DNA of 64,000 nucleotides from Blastococcus sp. LR1 (GCF_020166105.1 NZ_JAIUJY010000005.1:310001-374000), one strand, 5' to 3'; positions 9,420 to 21,570 are shown, numbered from the stretch's first letter. Notes: generated by a model not told the origin, from the sequence alone. Numbers and translations are program-made.

Positions 9420-10169
9420 TCAGCCGGCCGGTCGCGGGGAGAAGCCGTAGGGCAGTTCCAGGCGGTGGGCGGCGAGCAGCGGGGCGTCCGCGAGGACCTC
9501 GTGCGTGGCGCCGTCGCCGACCACCACGCCGTCGTCGAGGATCACCGAGCGCGCGCACAGCTGCGCGGCGTACGGCAGGTCGTGGGTGACCATCAGCAGC
9601 GTCACCGGCAGGGCGTCGAGGACCTCCGCGAGCTCCCGCCGGCCGGCCGGATCGAGGTTGGACGACGGCTCGTCGAGCACGATGATCTCCGGCCGCATGG
9701 CGAGGACCGTGGCGACGGCGATCCTGCGTCGCTGGCCGAACGACAGGTGGTGCGGCGGTCGGTCGGCGGCGCCGGACATGCCCACCTGGTCCAGCGCTGT
9801 GGTGACCCGGGCGGCCACCTCGTCCTCGGACAGCCCGAGATTGCGCGGGCCGAAGGCGACGTCCTCGCCGACGGTCGGCATGAACAGCTGGTCGTCGGGA
9901 TCCTGGAACACCACGCCGACCCGGCGGCGGATCTCGGGGAGCGACCGCTTCGTCACGTCCAGCCCCGCGACGCTCACCCGGCCGCGGCCGCCGCGCAGGA
10001 TGCCGTTGAGGTGCAGCACCAGCGTCGTCTTGCCCGCGCCGTTGGGGCCGAGCAGCGCGACCCGCTCGCCCTTCTCGATGCGCAGGTCGACGCCGAACAG
10101 GGCCTGGTGACCGTCGGGATAGGCGAAGGCGAGGTCCTCGACCAGCAGCGACGGCGGGGGAGCGGTCAC
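9420..10169 (-). CDS. cbiO: Cobalt/nickel ECF transporter ATPase CbiO
   Basis: 249 residues starting GTG at 10169. ABC ATPase motifs are clear: Walker A LLGPNGAGKTTL, Q-loop VFQDPDDQLF (typical of ECF ATPases), signature LSFGQRRR, Walker B IIVLDEPSSNLDP and the H-loop MVTHDL. It powers the CbiM-PDGLE-CbiQ complex for Ni2+ or Co2+ uptake. Its start overlaps the cbiQ stop by 4 bases, so translation is probably coupled. It is the last gene of the four-gene operon. A single ATPase suggests a homodimer, as in dedicated (group I) ECF systems. Confidence 0.94.
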   Translation of the reverse strand: MTAPPPSLLVEDLAFAYPDGHQALFGVDLRIEKGERVALLGPNGAGKTTLVLHLNGILRGGRGRVSVAGLDVTKRSLPEIRRRVGVVFQDPDDQLFMPTVGEDVAFGPRNLGLSEDEVAARVTTALDQVGMSGAADRPPHHLSFGQRRRIAVATVLAMRPEIIVLDEPSSNLDPAGRRELAEVLDALPVTLLMVTHDLPYAAQLCARSVILDDGVVVGDGATHEVLADAPLLAAHRLELPYGFSPRPAG

Positions 10170-10948
10170 CCGGCCAGCGTCCCGGTCAGCAGGACGCAGG
10201 CCGCCGCCGCGGGGAGGGCCAGCGCCACCGCCCAGCCGCGCGCGTCGACCGCGGCAGCCGGGCCGGCGGGCAGGGTGCCGGTGTAGCCGCGGCTCAGCAT
10301 GGCCAGGTGGACCCGCTCGCCGCGCTCGTAGGAGCGGACGAACAGCGCGCCGGCGGTGGCGGCCAGAACGCGCAGGCCGCGCAGTCCGCCACCGGTGAAG
10401 CCGCGCGACTCCCGGGCCACCCGCATCCGGTGCAGCTCGGAGCCGACGACGTCGGCGTACCGGATCATGAACATCAGGATCTGGACCAGCAGCTGCGGCA
10501 GCCGCAGCCGCTGGAGCCCGCGCAGCAGTGCCCGCGGCTCGGTCGTGGCGGCGAGCACGGTGGCGGCGAGGATCGACAGCGTGGCCTTGGCCAGCAGGCC
10601 TCCGCCGGCGGCGAGGCCGCTCTCGGACAGGGAGAGCCCGAGGACCTCCACCCGCGGCCCGCGCGCGACGAAGGGCAGCAGCAGGGCGAACGCCACGAAC
10701 GGCACCTCGACGACCAGCCCCCGCACCAGCCGGCCTGGGCCCACCCCGGCCAGCGCGGCCGCGCCGAGGACCGCGAGCAGGTAGCCGGCGTAGGCGGCCG
10801 GCGCCCACGGTGCGTGCACCGGCGTGCTGACGACGACCAGCGCGAAGGCGAGCACCGCGACGAGCTTGGGATGCGGCTCCAGGCGGTGGACGACGGTGCT
10901 GCCGGGGAGGTAGCGGGCCGTGAGGGCACCCCCGTGGCCCGCTCCCAC
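10166..10948 (-). CDS. cbiQ: Cobalt/nickel ECF transporter transmembrane protein CbiQ
   Basis: 260 residues from GTG at 10948, one base after the stop of the PDGLE gene. Five to six hydrophobic helices are visible. The ECF T-component coupling motifs are present: ARESRGF at about 180 and AMLSRGYTG at about 215, each with the A-R-G pattern that docks on the ATPase. The protein links CbiO ATP hydrolysis to toppling of the metal-binding CbiM. The Arg residues are in place and the length is normal, so it should be functional. Confidence 0.93.
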   Translation of the reverse strand: MGAGHGGALTARYLPGSTVVHRLEPHPKLVAVLAFALVVVSTPVHAPWAPAAYAGYLLAVLGAAALAGVGPGRLVRGLVVEVPFVAFALLLPFVARGPRVEVLGLSLSESGLAAGGGLLAKATLSILAATVLAATTEPRALLRGLQRLRLPQLLVQILMFMIRYADVVGSELHRMRVARESRGFTGGGLRGLRVLAATAGALFVRSYERGERVHLAMLSRGYTGTLPAGPAAAVDARGWAVALALPAAAACVLLTGTLAG

Positions 10949-10949
10949 G

Positions 10950-11264
10950 TCAGTTCTGGCCGGTGGTGGTGGTGCCGCGGCGGCGCAGCAGCCAGGTGAC
11001 GCCGCCGGCGAGGGCGAGGGTCAGCAGCACGCCCACGACGCCGGCGGCCCCGGCCGACAGCCGGTTCTCCTCGCCGTTCCAGAGGTAGTCGGCGAACGGC
11101 GACCCCGCCACGGCGCTGTCCTCGGCGGTGTGCGCGAAGCCGGCCTCCTCGGCGGCCCACTCGAGGCCGTCGGGGGAGCCGCTGGCGTACCAGCTCACGA
11201 ACCCGGCGACGAGCAGGGCGACGGCGACGCCGACGATCCAGAGGGTGCGGCCCCGGCGGGTCAT
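10950..11264 (-). CDS. PDGLE-domain small subunit of the Ni/Co ECF transporter (CbiN-like)
   Basis: 104 residues. It starts ATG at 11264, overlapping the cbiM stop as ATGA. There is a membrane helix at about 8-26, then SPDGLEWAAEEAGF, the motif that names the PDGLE family, then a periplasmic-side loop and a second helix at about 72-95 ending in basic residues. In many Ni/Co ECF systems such a protein replaces CbiN or NikN and is needed with CbiM for metal loading. Two helices around an extracytoplasmic loop match that role. Confidence 0.92.
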   Translation of the reverse strand: MTRRGRTLWIVGVAVALLVAGFVSWYASGSPDGLEWAAEEAGFAHTAEDSAVAGSPFADYLWNGEENRLSAGAAGVVGVLLTLALAGGVTWLLRRRGTTTTGQN

Positions 11265-11962
11265 CGGGTCGCTCCGGCAGCGGCGGGACGACGGTCCTCG
11301 AGCAGGGCGCTGGTGCGCAGTCCGCGGGCGCCGTGCACGAGGTCGGGCCGGACGGCCAGCACCGCGCCGACGACCGCGACGGTGATGGCCGCCTCGCCGA
11401 TGCCGATGAGCAGGTGGACGCCGGTCATCGCGGAGACGACCGCGCCCATCGGTACGTCGACGGTGGCGCCGAGGGCGAACAGCCCCACGAAGGCGAGCGC
11501 GGAGGCTGGCACCGAGAGGAAGGCGGCGACGCCGGTCGCGGCCAGCACCCCGGTGCGGGTGCGGGGCAGCACCGCGCTCAGCCCGCGGAACACGCCGTAA
11601 CCGACGACGACCGCCACCAGGCCCATCAGGGTCACGTTGGTGCCCAGCGCGGTGATGCCGCCGTCGGCGAAGAGCACGGCCTGCACGAGCAGGACCGCGG
11701 TCATGCACAGCACCGCGGTCCACGGTCCGACCAGGACGGCGGTGAGGACGGCACCGATCAGGTGCCCGCTGGTGCCCGCCGCGATCGGGAAGTTGAGCAT
11801 CTGCCCGGCGAAGACGAAGGCCGCCGTCAGCCCGGCGAGGGGCGCGGTGCGGTCGTCGAGCTCGGCGCGCGCCTTGCGCAGCGCCAGGGCGACGGTGCCC
11901 GCGGCGAGCGCGCCGGTGGCGAGAGAAGTGGCCGGATCGAGGAATCCATCTGGGACGTGCAC
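11261..11962 (-). CDS. cbiM: Nickel/cobalt-binding ECF component CbiM (NikM-like)
   Basis: 233 residues if started at GTG 11962, which gives MHVPDGFLD. In CbiM/NikM structures the free N-terminal Met-His coordinates the metal, so this start is strongly preferred over ATG at 11983, which would bury the His behind seven extra residues. AAGG lies about 8 bases upstream of the GTG. Other landmarks: ALRKAR, the GQMLNFPIAAGTSGHLIG segment with the metal-site His, and several membrane helices. It heads a four-gene operon with a Nur-like box 14 bases upstream, which favours nickel over cobalt as substrate. The end reaches the ATGA overlap with the PDGLE gene. Confidence 0.9.
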   Translation of the reverse strand: MHVPDGFLDPATSLATGALAAGTVALALRKARAELDDRTAPLAGLTAAFVFAGQMLNFPIAAGTSGHLIGAVLTAVLVGPWTAVLCMTAVLLVQAVLFADGGITALGTNVTLMGLVAVVVGYGVFRGLSAVLPRTRTGVLAATGVAAFLSVPASALAFVGLFALGATVDVPMGAVVSAMTGVHLLIGIGEAAITVAVVGAVLAVRPDLVHGARGLRTSALLEDRRPAAAGATR

Positions 11963-11975
11963 GGCGTCGACCTTA

Positions 11976-11992
11976 TTGCACATCGTTCGCAA
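11976..11992 (-). promoter_or_regulatory. Candidate Nur (nickel uptake regulator) operator
   Basis: The 17-base inverted repeat TTGCGA-N5-GTGCAA, read on the cbiM strand, matches the Streptomyces Nur box tTGCaa-N5-ttGCAA in its TTGC/GCAA cores, in spacing and in total length. It ends 14 bases before the proposed cbiM start, where bound repressor would block transcription. Nur is a Fur-family repressor that uses Ni2+ as co-repressor. No Nur gene is in this window. The match is by eye. Confidence 0.5.
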
Positions 11993-12067
11993 CTGGGTCG
12001 GGCGGGAGGCCGTCCGCCCCCCGGCGCAACACTCCCGCAACGAAGCGGCGGGACACGCGCAGCGGAG

Positions 12068-12106
12068 TTCACCGGACCGAAACCTGGCGCGGTCGTCGGT
12101 GGAAAC
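12068..12106 (+). promoter_or_regulatory. Candidate GlnR operator upstream of amtB
   Basis: TTCAC-N6-GAAAC at 12068-12083 is followed by a second GAAAC at 12102-12106. This partly fits the actinobacterial GlnR pattern gTnAC-n6-GaAAC-n6-GtnAC-n6-GaAAC. The first half-site pair is good. The third element is poor, and the spacing to the fourth is one base longer than consensus. amtB-glnK-glnD is a classic GlnR target, which raises the prior. Located about 70 bases before the amtB start. Confidence 0.35.
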
Positions 12107-12124
12107 ACCGTCCCGGCACGGTGA

Positions 12125-13843
<1,719 letters not shown>

Positions 13844-13870
13844 CACCAGCCGGACGAGCAACTGAGCACG

Positions 13871-13913
13871 CCGGCCGGGGAGCGGATCACCCGCTCCTCG
13901 GCCGGTGTCCTCG
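13871..13913 (+). terminator. Terminator-like hairpin between glnK and glnD
   Basis: Stem arms 13871-13884 and 13892-13905 pair at 13 of 14 positions, with a 7-base loop. A T-enriched stretch (tgtcctcgtttct) follows. It could end the amtB-glnK transcript or lower glnD expression relative to the upstream genes. Confidence 0.65.
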
Positions 13914-13963
13914 TTTCTGGCGACGTCCCACCCATCCACGTTGGACCACTTCGAGGGGGAGTC

Positions 13964-16327
13964 GTGCTGGACACCGAGGCGCTGCCGCGGATGAGCCGTG
14001 CCGAGCGGGTCGCGACGCTGGACGCCTGGCTGGCGGGACTGCTCGCCGAGGCGGTCGGCGGCACGCCTCCGCCGAAGCCGCGCCGCGGGAGTCCGCCCCC
14101 GAGGACCGGGACCGACGGGCTCGCGCTCGTGGCGGTCGGGAGCCTCGGCCGCCGGGAGCTGCCGCCGTACGGCGACCTCGACCTGGTGCTCGTGCACGAG
14201 GGCCGACCGGAGATCGCGGCGATCGCCGACGCGCTCTGGTACCCCGTCTGGGATGCCGGTCAGCGCCTGGACCACTCCGTCCGCTCGGTCGCCGAGGCGG
14301 TCACCGTCGCCTCGACCGACGCCAAGGCGGGCCTCGGCCTCCTCGACGCCCGGCTGGTCGCCGGCGACGCCGAGCTCGCCGCCCGGCTGCGCACCGCGAC
14401 GCTGGCCAGCTGGCGGCAGCACGCGTCGCGGCTCCTGCCGCAGCTGCGCGACCTCCGTCAGGAGCGCGCCTCCCGGCTCGGCGAGCTGGCCTTCCTGCTG
14501 GAGCCCGACCTCAAGGAGGCCTACGGCGGCCTGCGCGAGGGGCAGGTGCTGCGTGCGGCGGCCGCCGCGCAGGTGGCCGACGAGCCGAGCGCGGAGGCCG
14601 AGCAGGCCTACGCCTTCCTGCTCGACGTCCGGGACGAGCTGCGTGCCCGCAGCGGGCGGGCCGGCGACGTCCTGGTCCGGCAGGAGCAACGCGCCGTCGC
14701 CGACGCGCTCGGGCTGGCCGACGAGGACGTCCTGCTGCGCGAGGTGAGCCTCGCCGGGCGACGGCTGGCCTTCATCGCCGACGAGACGTGGCGCCGGACC
14801 GAGGCTGCGCTCGTGCGGCGTCCCCGGGGTCGGTACCGCAGGGTCCGGCGGGAGCCGCTGGCCGAGGGCGTCGTCCGGCAGGGCGACGAGGTGGTGCTCG
14901 CCCGCGACGCGCGGCCGGCCGCCGACCCGGGCCTGGTGCTGCGCGCCGCCGCCGCGGCGGCCCGGGCCGACCTGCTGCTCTCGCCGTACACGCTCAAGGT
15001 GCTCGCGGTGCACAGCCCGCCGCTTCCCGAGCCCTGGCCTCCGGAGGCCCGCTGGTCGTTCCTCCGGATCCTGGCCAGCGGCCGGTCGGCCGTCCGGGTA
15101 CTGGAGCAGCTGGACCAGGAGGGGCTGCTCTCGCGGATGCTGCCGGAGTGGGACCGCGTGCGCTCGCTGCCGCAGCGCCACCCCTGGCACCGCTTCACCG
15201 TCGACCGGCACCTCGTGGAGGCCGCCGCCGCGGCCAGCGAGCTCACCCGCGACGTCGACCGTCCCGATCTGCTCCTCGTCGGGTCGCTGCTGCACGACAT
15301 CGGGAAGGGCTATCCCGGCGACCACAGCGTGGTCGGTGAGCCGGTGGCCGCCGAGATCGCGACGCGCATGGGGTTCTCGCCGCCCGACGTCGCCGTGCTG
15401 GGGACCCTCGTGCGCCACCACCTCCTGCTGCCGGCCACCGCCACCCGGCGCGACATCGACGACCCGGCGACCATCGAGCGGGTCGCCGACACCATCGGCC
15501 GGGACGCCTCGGTGCTGCAGCTCCTGCACGCGGTGGCCCAGGCCGACGGCGCCGCCACGAGCGCATCGGCCTGGTCGCCCTGGAAGGCGCACCTGGTGGC
15601 GGCGCTCGTCGCGCGGGTGCAGGGGGAGATCGGGGGCACCGTCGTCGAGGAGCCCGAGCCGGTGCTGCACCCGACGGAGCCGCAGTTCACCGCGCAGGTG
15701 GCGGGCGCCAGCGGTGCGGTCACCGTGGGCATCGAGGACGTCGCCGACGGGCAGCAGGTGACGATCGGCGCACCCGACCGGCCGGGGCTGCTCAGCACCT
15801 GCGCGGGCGTGCTGGCGCTCAACCAGCTCGACGTCCGAGCGGCGAACATGACCGTGGTGGACGGCTACGGCACCGGGGTCTTCGCGGTGCGGCCCCGCTT
15901 CGGCCGGGCGCCGGTGCCCGAGATCCTCGCCGACGGCATGCGCGCCGCGCTGGACGGCACGCTGCCGCTGGCCGAGCGACTGCGGCAGCGGGAGGCCGAC
16001 TACCGCCAGGACGGCCGGGCCGCACCGCCTCGGATCTCGTGGCACAACGCCGAGGTGAGCGGGCTGGCCACCGGCATCGTGGAGGTGCGGGCGGGCGACC
16101 GGGCCGGCCTGCTCTACCGGCTGACGGCGGCGATCGCGGGGGAGGGGCTGGACGTGACCGGCGCCCGCATCGAGACCCTCGGCGGCGACGCGGTCGACTG
16201 CTTCTACGTGTGCAACCCCTCCGGCTCCCCGGTCGACCCGGTGCAGCGCGAACGGGTGGACTCCGCCCTGGCGGCGGCCACCCGCGGCGGGGGCGCGGTG
16301 GCGGTGGGGGCCGACACGGCCTCCTGA
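13964..16327 (+). CDS. glnD: PII nucleotidylyltransferase GlnD
   Basis: 787 residues from GTG at 13964 with GGGGGAG upstream. Domains in order: a nucleotidyltransferase domain (about 45-130, GSLGRRELPPYGDLDLVL with the G-S and D-x-D catalytic pattern), a helical linker, an HD hydrolase domain (about 430-530, SLLHDIGKG with HD), and two ACT domains (about 600-660, IGAPDRPGLLS; about 700-780, VEVRAGDRAGLLYRL). It modifies and demodifies GlnK Tyr51 in response to glutamine sensed by the ACT domains. In actinomycetes this reaction is reported to be adenylylation. Somewhat shorter than the proteobacterial enzyme, with all domains present. Confidence 0.95.
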   Translation: MLDTEALPRMSRAERVATLDAWLAGLLAEAVGGTPPPKPRRGSPPPRTGTDGLALVAVGSLGRRELPPYGDLDLVLVHEGRPEIAAIADALWYPVWDAGQRLDHSVRSVAEAVTVASTDAKAGLGLLDARLVAGDAELAARLRTATLASWRQHASRLLPQLRDLRQERASRLGELAFLLEPDLKEAYGGLREGQVLRAAAAAQVADEPSAEAEQAYAFLLDVRDELRARSGRAGDVLVRQEQRAVADALGLADEDVLLREVSLAGRRLAFIADETWRRTEAALVRRPRGRYRRVRREPLAEGVVRQGDEVVLARDARPAADPGLVLRAAAAAARADLLLSPYTLKVLAVHSPPLPEPWPPEARWSFLRILASGRSAVRVLEQLDQEGLLSRMLPEWDRVRSLPQRHPWHRFTVDRHLVEAAAAASELTRDVDRPDLLLVGSLLHDIGKGYPGDHSVVGEPVAAEIATRMGFSPPDVAVLGTLVRHHLLLPATATRRDIDDPATIERVADTIGRDASVLQLLHAVAQADGAATSASAWSPWKAHLVAALVARVQGEIGGTVVEEPEPVLHPTEPQFTAQVAGASGAVTVGIEDVADGQQVTIGAPDRPGLLSTCAGVLALNQLDVRAANMTVVDGYGTGVFAVRPRFGRAPVPEILADGMRAALDGTLPLAERLRQREADYRQDGRAAPPRISWHNAEVSGLATGIVEVRAGDRAGLLYRLTAAIAGEGLDVTGARIETLGGDAVDCFYVCNPSGSPVDPVQRERVDSALAAATRGGGAVAVGADTAS

Positions 16328-16409
16328 CCTCCGCCGTTCTGTCGGAGGTCCGTGCGAGCGTCGGAGTCGATCGGGACGAACTGGTCCCGACTGCCGAGAG
16401 GAGCGCCGC

Positions 16410-16598
16410 GTGAGCGTCAGCCAGTGGCCCTGCCCCACCTGCGGGGACGACACGGAGTTCGTGCAGCCGCCCTGCGTCGACGGCCACACCGAGGGCGGCG
16501 CGGAGTGCCCGGAGTGGGCCTGCGCCGACTGCGGGACGGCGATCGTGACCGGCGACGCCGCTGTGCTGCCGGCCGCCGCCGCGGCGCGCGCGGCCTGA
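16410..16598 (+). CDS. Small zinc-ribbon-like protein
   Basis: 62 residues from GTG at 16410, with GAGAGGAG about 5-9 bases upstream. It has three cysteine clusters: CPTC near the N-terminus, isolated Cys at PPC and AEC, and CADC near residue 40. Together these could bind one or two zinc ions as a rubredoxin-like ribbon. The Ala-rich tail looks disordered. Function unknown. It stands alone between glnD and ffh. The cysteine pattern and good ribosome site argue for a real gene. Confidence 0.7.
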   Translation: MSVSQWPCPTCGDDTEFVQPPCVDGHTEGGAECPEWACADCGTAIVTGDAAVLPAAAAARAA

Positions 16599-16676
16599 AC
16601 GGTCCCGCGGCTCCCTGGATACGCTGGGGGACAGGTGGCGCGGCGAGCCCGCGCCCGTGACTGCTGAGGACGTGCT

Positions 16677-18253
<1,577 letters not shown>

Positions 18254-18257
<4 letters not shown>

Positions 18258-19339
18258 CGGCGCCCGCGCTCCACCTCGCCGGTGTGGTGCTCCCCGAGGG
18301 GGAGCACCGTGATGTCTGGGTGCGCGACGGGCGGTTCACGTTCGAGCCGGTGCCCGGCGCGGAGACGGTCAGCCGCGGCGGCTGGCTGATCGCCGGCCTG
18401 GTGGACGCACACTGCCACGTCGGGATCCTGCGCGGCGGCGGTCACGCCGAGGACCTCGCCGAGGCCCGGGCGCAGGCGCTCACCGAGCGGGACGCCGGGG
18501 TGCTGGCCCTGCGCGACTGCGGTTCCCCGGTGGACACCCGGGCGCTGGACGACGAGCCCGACCTGCCGACGATCATCCGGGCCGGACGGCACATCGCGCG
18601 CACCCGCCGGTACATTCCCGGGCTCGGCATCGAGATCGAGCCCGAGGACCTGGTCGAGCAGACCCGGATCCAGGCCCGCCGAGGTGATGGCTGGGTGAAG
18701 CTCGTGGGGGACTGGATCGACCGCTCGGTCGGCGACCTGGCGCCCGAGTGGCCAGCCGACGTCGTGGCCGCGGCGATCACGGCCGCGCACGAGGAGGGCG
18801 CCCGGGTCACCGCGCACACCTTCGGCACCGACGCCCTGCCGGCGCTCATCGAGGCCGGCATCGACTGCATCGAGCACGGCACCGGGCTCACCGAGGAGCT
18901 GATCGGCGAGATGGCCCGCCGGGGCACCGCCGTCGTCCCGACGTTGGTGAACGTGGAGAACTTCCCGGGCTTCGCCGATGCGGGGGAGAAGAAGTTCCCG
19001 ACCTACGCCAGCACGATGCGGCGGCTCTACGCGCACTCCGGTGCGGTGGTGCGGGCCGCGTTCGAGGCCGGTGTGCCGGTGTTCGCCGGCACCGACGCGG
19101 GCGGCGGCATCGACCACGGCGTGATCGGCGACGAGATCCGCGCGCTCTGCGAGGCGGGCATCCCCGCCGAGGACGCACTGGCGGCCGGCTCGTGGAAGGC
19201 CCGGGAGTGGCTGGGTCTGCGCGGCATCGAGGAGGGAGCGCAGGCCGACGTCGTCGTCTACGAGACCGACCCGCGTGCGGACCTCGATGCGCTACAGCGA
19301 CCGCAGCGAACGATCCTGCGCGGCCGGGTCGTCGCCTGA
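18254..19339 (+). CDS. Amidohydrolase family protein (imidazolonepropionase-like)
   Basis: 361 residues. Metal-dependent amidohydrolase features: VDAHCHVGI with the HxH pair (about residue 56), TAHTFGTDAL with a His, IEHGTGL with a His, and FAGTDAGGGI with the catalytic Asp near residue 280. Lys at WVKLVGDW may be the bridging residue. The substrate is unknown; relatives include imidazolonepropionases and Xaa-Pro dipeptidases. It overlaps ffh as ATGA, so it is translated from the ffh message, which is a common actinobacterial neighbourhood. Confidence 0.88.
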
Positions 19340-19387
19340 CGGTTCACTACAGCCGCTGTACGTTCTCGCTGCTCCGCCCCGAGCGCC

Positions 19388-20920
19388 TCAGTAGATGCAG
19401 CCGGTGTCCGCGGCCGTCCGGGCCTCGTCCCCGGCCGCCGGTGCGGCCGGGGACTCCGCGTCCGGAGCCTGTCCGATGCCGTTGAAGTCCGAGCCCAGGA
19501 CGAGCTGCACGGTGCCCGGCGTCGCGTCGTCGGCAACCGTGACGACGGCGCCGGGGACGACGGCGGCGAGCCCGGCGGCCAGTGCCTCGTCGCCGGCGGC
19601 GTGCCGGATCTCGGTCCTCTCCAGGTCGGAGGAGGCGGCGTTGCCGGCGGAGGCGACGGTAAAGCCACCCGTCTCCAGCTCGTCGCGCGCCGATGCGGCG
19701 AGCCCGCTGATGCCCGAGCCGTTGAACACCGCCACGGAGACCTCGGACGGGTCGGCGGGCTCCGGCGCACCGCCCTCGGGTGCCGATTCCTCGGGCTCGG
19801 CCGACAGCTCCGCGAAGAAGGTGTGCAGCGTCTCGACGTCATCGAGCTCCACGATCGAGCGGCCTTCCTCGTCCCGGCCGTCGGGGTTGACGATCGGGAT
19901 GGTCCGGAACTCGATGGCCTCGGCGGTGACCGACTGCATCTGCTCGGCCAGCTGGAGCAGGTCGAGGTTCTCGTCGACGGTGAGCGAGTCGGCGGCGGCC
20001 TGGACCAGCTCGCGCTGCTTGCCCAGGTCGAGCAGCACCTCGTCGGAGAGCATCTTGCGGAGCACCCCGGCGATGAAGACCTGCTGGCGGACGATCCGGT
20101 CGATGTCCACCCGCGGCAGACCGTGCCGCTGCCGGACGAACTTGAGCGCGTCGGCCCCGCTGATCGTCTGCTTGCCCGCGGGGAACACCGCGCCGGAGTA
20201 GAACGAGTCGTCGACGGCCTCGCAGAGGTTCACCTCGACCCCGCCCACGACCGAGGTCAGGTTGAAGAAGCCGAGCAGGTCGACCTCGGCGTAGTGGTCG
20301 ATCTCCAGACCGGAGAGCCGGCTGATCGTCTGGACCAGGAGCTGGGCCCCGGCGGCCTGGCGCTCGCTCTCCGACGCCGAGTCCTCCACCCCGTGATAGC
20401 CGTAGGAGTAGGCGGCGTTGAGCTTGTCCTCGCCATGGCCGGGGATCTCCACGTAGGAGTCGCGGGGGAACGAGACGAACGACGCGCCGGATCCGTCGGC
20501 GGGCACGTGCACCAGGATCATCGTGTCGGTGTTGACGCCGGAGTCGGTGCCGGCGTTGAGCTCCGCGAGCTGCTCCTCGGTCAGGTCGCTGCGGCTGTCG
20601 TTGCCCGCCAGCAGCAGGTTCATCGCCTCGCCGTCGCCTTCGTTCCCCTCGTTCGGGATGGCGTCGGTCCGGTTGACCGTCGCGTCGGCGACCTGGCCCA
20701 GGTACCAGCCCCAGCCGGAGCCGGCGAGCAGCACCGCTGACAGCACGGCGGCGACCGCGCGGCCGGCGCCCACGGCCCGGCGGCCTCGTCGGGCCGGCGG
20801 CGCCGGCCCGGCGGGCGTGCCGCCGCCCCGGGATCGCGGCGGTAGGCCGGCGCGCGGATCGAGGCGCGGGGGCAGCGGGCGGCCGGAGGGGGCGTCCTCC
20901 TGATGGCGGTCCCGACTCAC
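19388..20920 (-). CDS. LytR-CpsA-Psr family cell-wall polymer ligase with LytR_C domain
   Basis: 510 residues. GTG at 20920 is preceded by GAGGTG; an upstream start at 20968 is possible but lacks a good site. A Pro/Arg-rich cytoplasmic tail of about 45 residues precedes a membrane helix (about 55-75). The LCP domain (about 100-320) shows NLLLAGNDSR, FVSFPRDSYVEI, KLNAAYSYG and FVRQRHGLPRVDIDRIVRQQ with the conserved Arg/Asp that bind polyprenyl pyrophosphate. A LytR_C domain (about 390-480, VAVFNGSGISGLA) follows. LCP proteins transfer arabinogalactan, teichoic acid or other polymers to peptidoglycan. A possible -10 TAGCAT lies at 20984-20989 on this strand. Confidence 0.93.
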   Translation of the reverse strand: MSRDRHQEDAPSGRPLPPRLDPRAGLPPRSRGGGTPAGPAPPARRGRRAVGAGRAVAAVLSAVLLAGSGWGWYLGQVADATVNRTDAIPNEGNEGDGEAMNLLLAGNDSRSDLTEEQLAELNAGTDSGVNTDTMILVHVPADGSGASFVSFPRDSYVEIPGHGEDKLNAAYSYGYHGVEDSASESERQAAGAQLLVQTISRLSGLEIDHYAEVDLLGFFNLTSVVGGVEVNLCEAVDDSFYSGAVFPAGKQTISGADALKFVRQRHGLPRVDIDRIVRQQVFIAGVLRKMLSDEVLLDLGKQRELVQAAADSLTVDENLDLLQLAEQMQSVTAEAIEFRTIPIVNPDGRDEEGRSIVELDDVETLHTFFAELSAEPEESAPEGGAPEPADPSEVSVAVFNGSGISGLAASARDELETGGFTVASAGNAASSDLERTEIRHAAGDEALAAGLAAVVPGAVVTVADDATPGTVQLVLGSDFNGIGQAPDAESPAAPAAGDEARTAADTGCIY

Positions 20921-21081
20921 GGGCACCTCGCTTCCAGACGCGGCCCCGCGACGGGGGTGGCGACACATCTCGGACGTCGCTGGATGCTAGCGAGGGGGAG
21001 CCGCACCGCGGGCCCTCCGACACAGACCCCGGGCCTCTCACCAGGGGTGCAGTGACGAGGTCGCGCTGGTTGACTGCTGCC

Positions 21082-21252
21082 ATGGTCGAGCCACTGCCAG
21101 AACCGGATCCGTTGATCGACCCGAACGAGCCGGCGCCCGACGACCCGGGCGAGCTGCTGCCCGACACCCCGGACACGTTGCCGCCCCCGCCGATCGAGGC
21201 CTCGCCCGACGACCCCGGCGGCGATCCGGGCGGAGTGCCCGAGCCGGCCTGA
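21082..21252 (+). CDS. Short Pro/Asp-rich hypothetical protein
   Basis: 56 residues beginning MVEPLPEPDPLIDPNEPAPD. It is almost entirely Pro, Asp, Glu and Gly, strongly acidic and surely disordered, with repeated DDPG units. No clear Shine-Dalgarno, so it is less certain than its neighbour. It precedes another tiny ORF and proS. No function can be assigned. Confidence 0.4.
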   Translation: MVEPLPEPDPLIDPNEPAPDDPGELLPDTPDTLPPPPIEASPDDPGGDPGGVPEPA

Positions 21253-21345
21253 GCGCATCGGCGATGTCGTGACCTACAACTGGATCGCCATCGGCGGCGG
21301 CTTCGACAGCTTCGACGCCGGCTTCGCCCCCGGGGGAGGGATGGC

Positions 21346-21519
21346 GTGCAGATGTACACAGTCCGGGCGGACTGGCTGGCGGAGGCGTTCGTCGACGAGG
21401 AGGCCGGTGCCTGGCAGCTCGTGGTCCACGTCGTCGCCGTCCTGATGACGATCCACCGCGAGGCAGGGCTTCCCCTCCCGAAGTTCCGCCTGGGTGCGGG
21501 GGAGTACGTCATCGGCTGA
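21346..21519 (+). CDS. Short hypothetical protein upstream of proS
   Basis: 57 residues from GTG at 21346, with GGGAGG 6 bases upstream; this fixes the start and argues for a real gene. The sequence contains YTVRADWLAEAFVDEE, then a hydrophobic helix (AWQLVVHVVAVLMTIHR) and ends in VIG. One amphipathic or weakly membrane-seeking helix is predicted. Family unknown. It ends 51 bases before proS. Confidence 0.55.
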   Translation: MQMYTVRADWLAEAFVDEEAGAWQLVVHVVAVLMTIHREAGLPLPKFRLGAGEYVIG

Positions 21520-21570
21520 CATCCGACGGCCCGCCGATAACGGGTGGCCCGTACCTGGGAGACTTCCTCC

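Noticed and set aside
21266..21412. A 48-codon GTG frame starting VTYNWIAIGGGFDSFDAG before the small ORF at 21346
   Set aside because: It soon turns into an Arg/Ser-rich shadow of the overlapping frame, which has the far better ribosome site.
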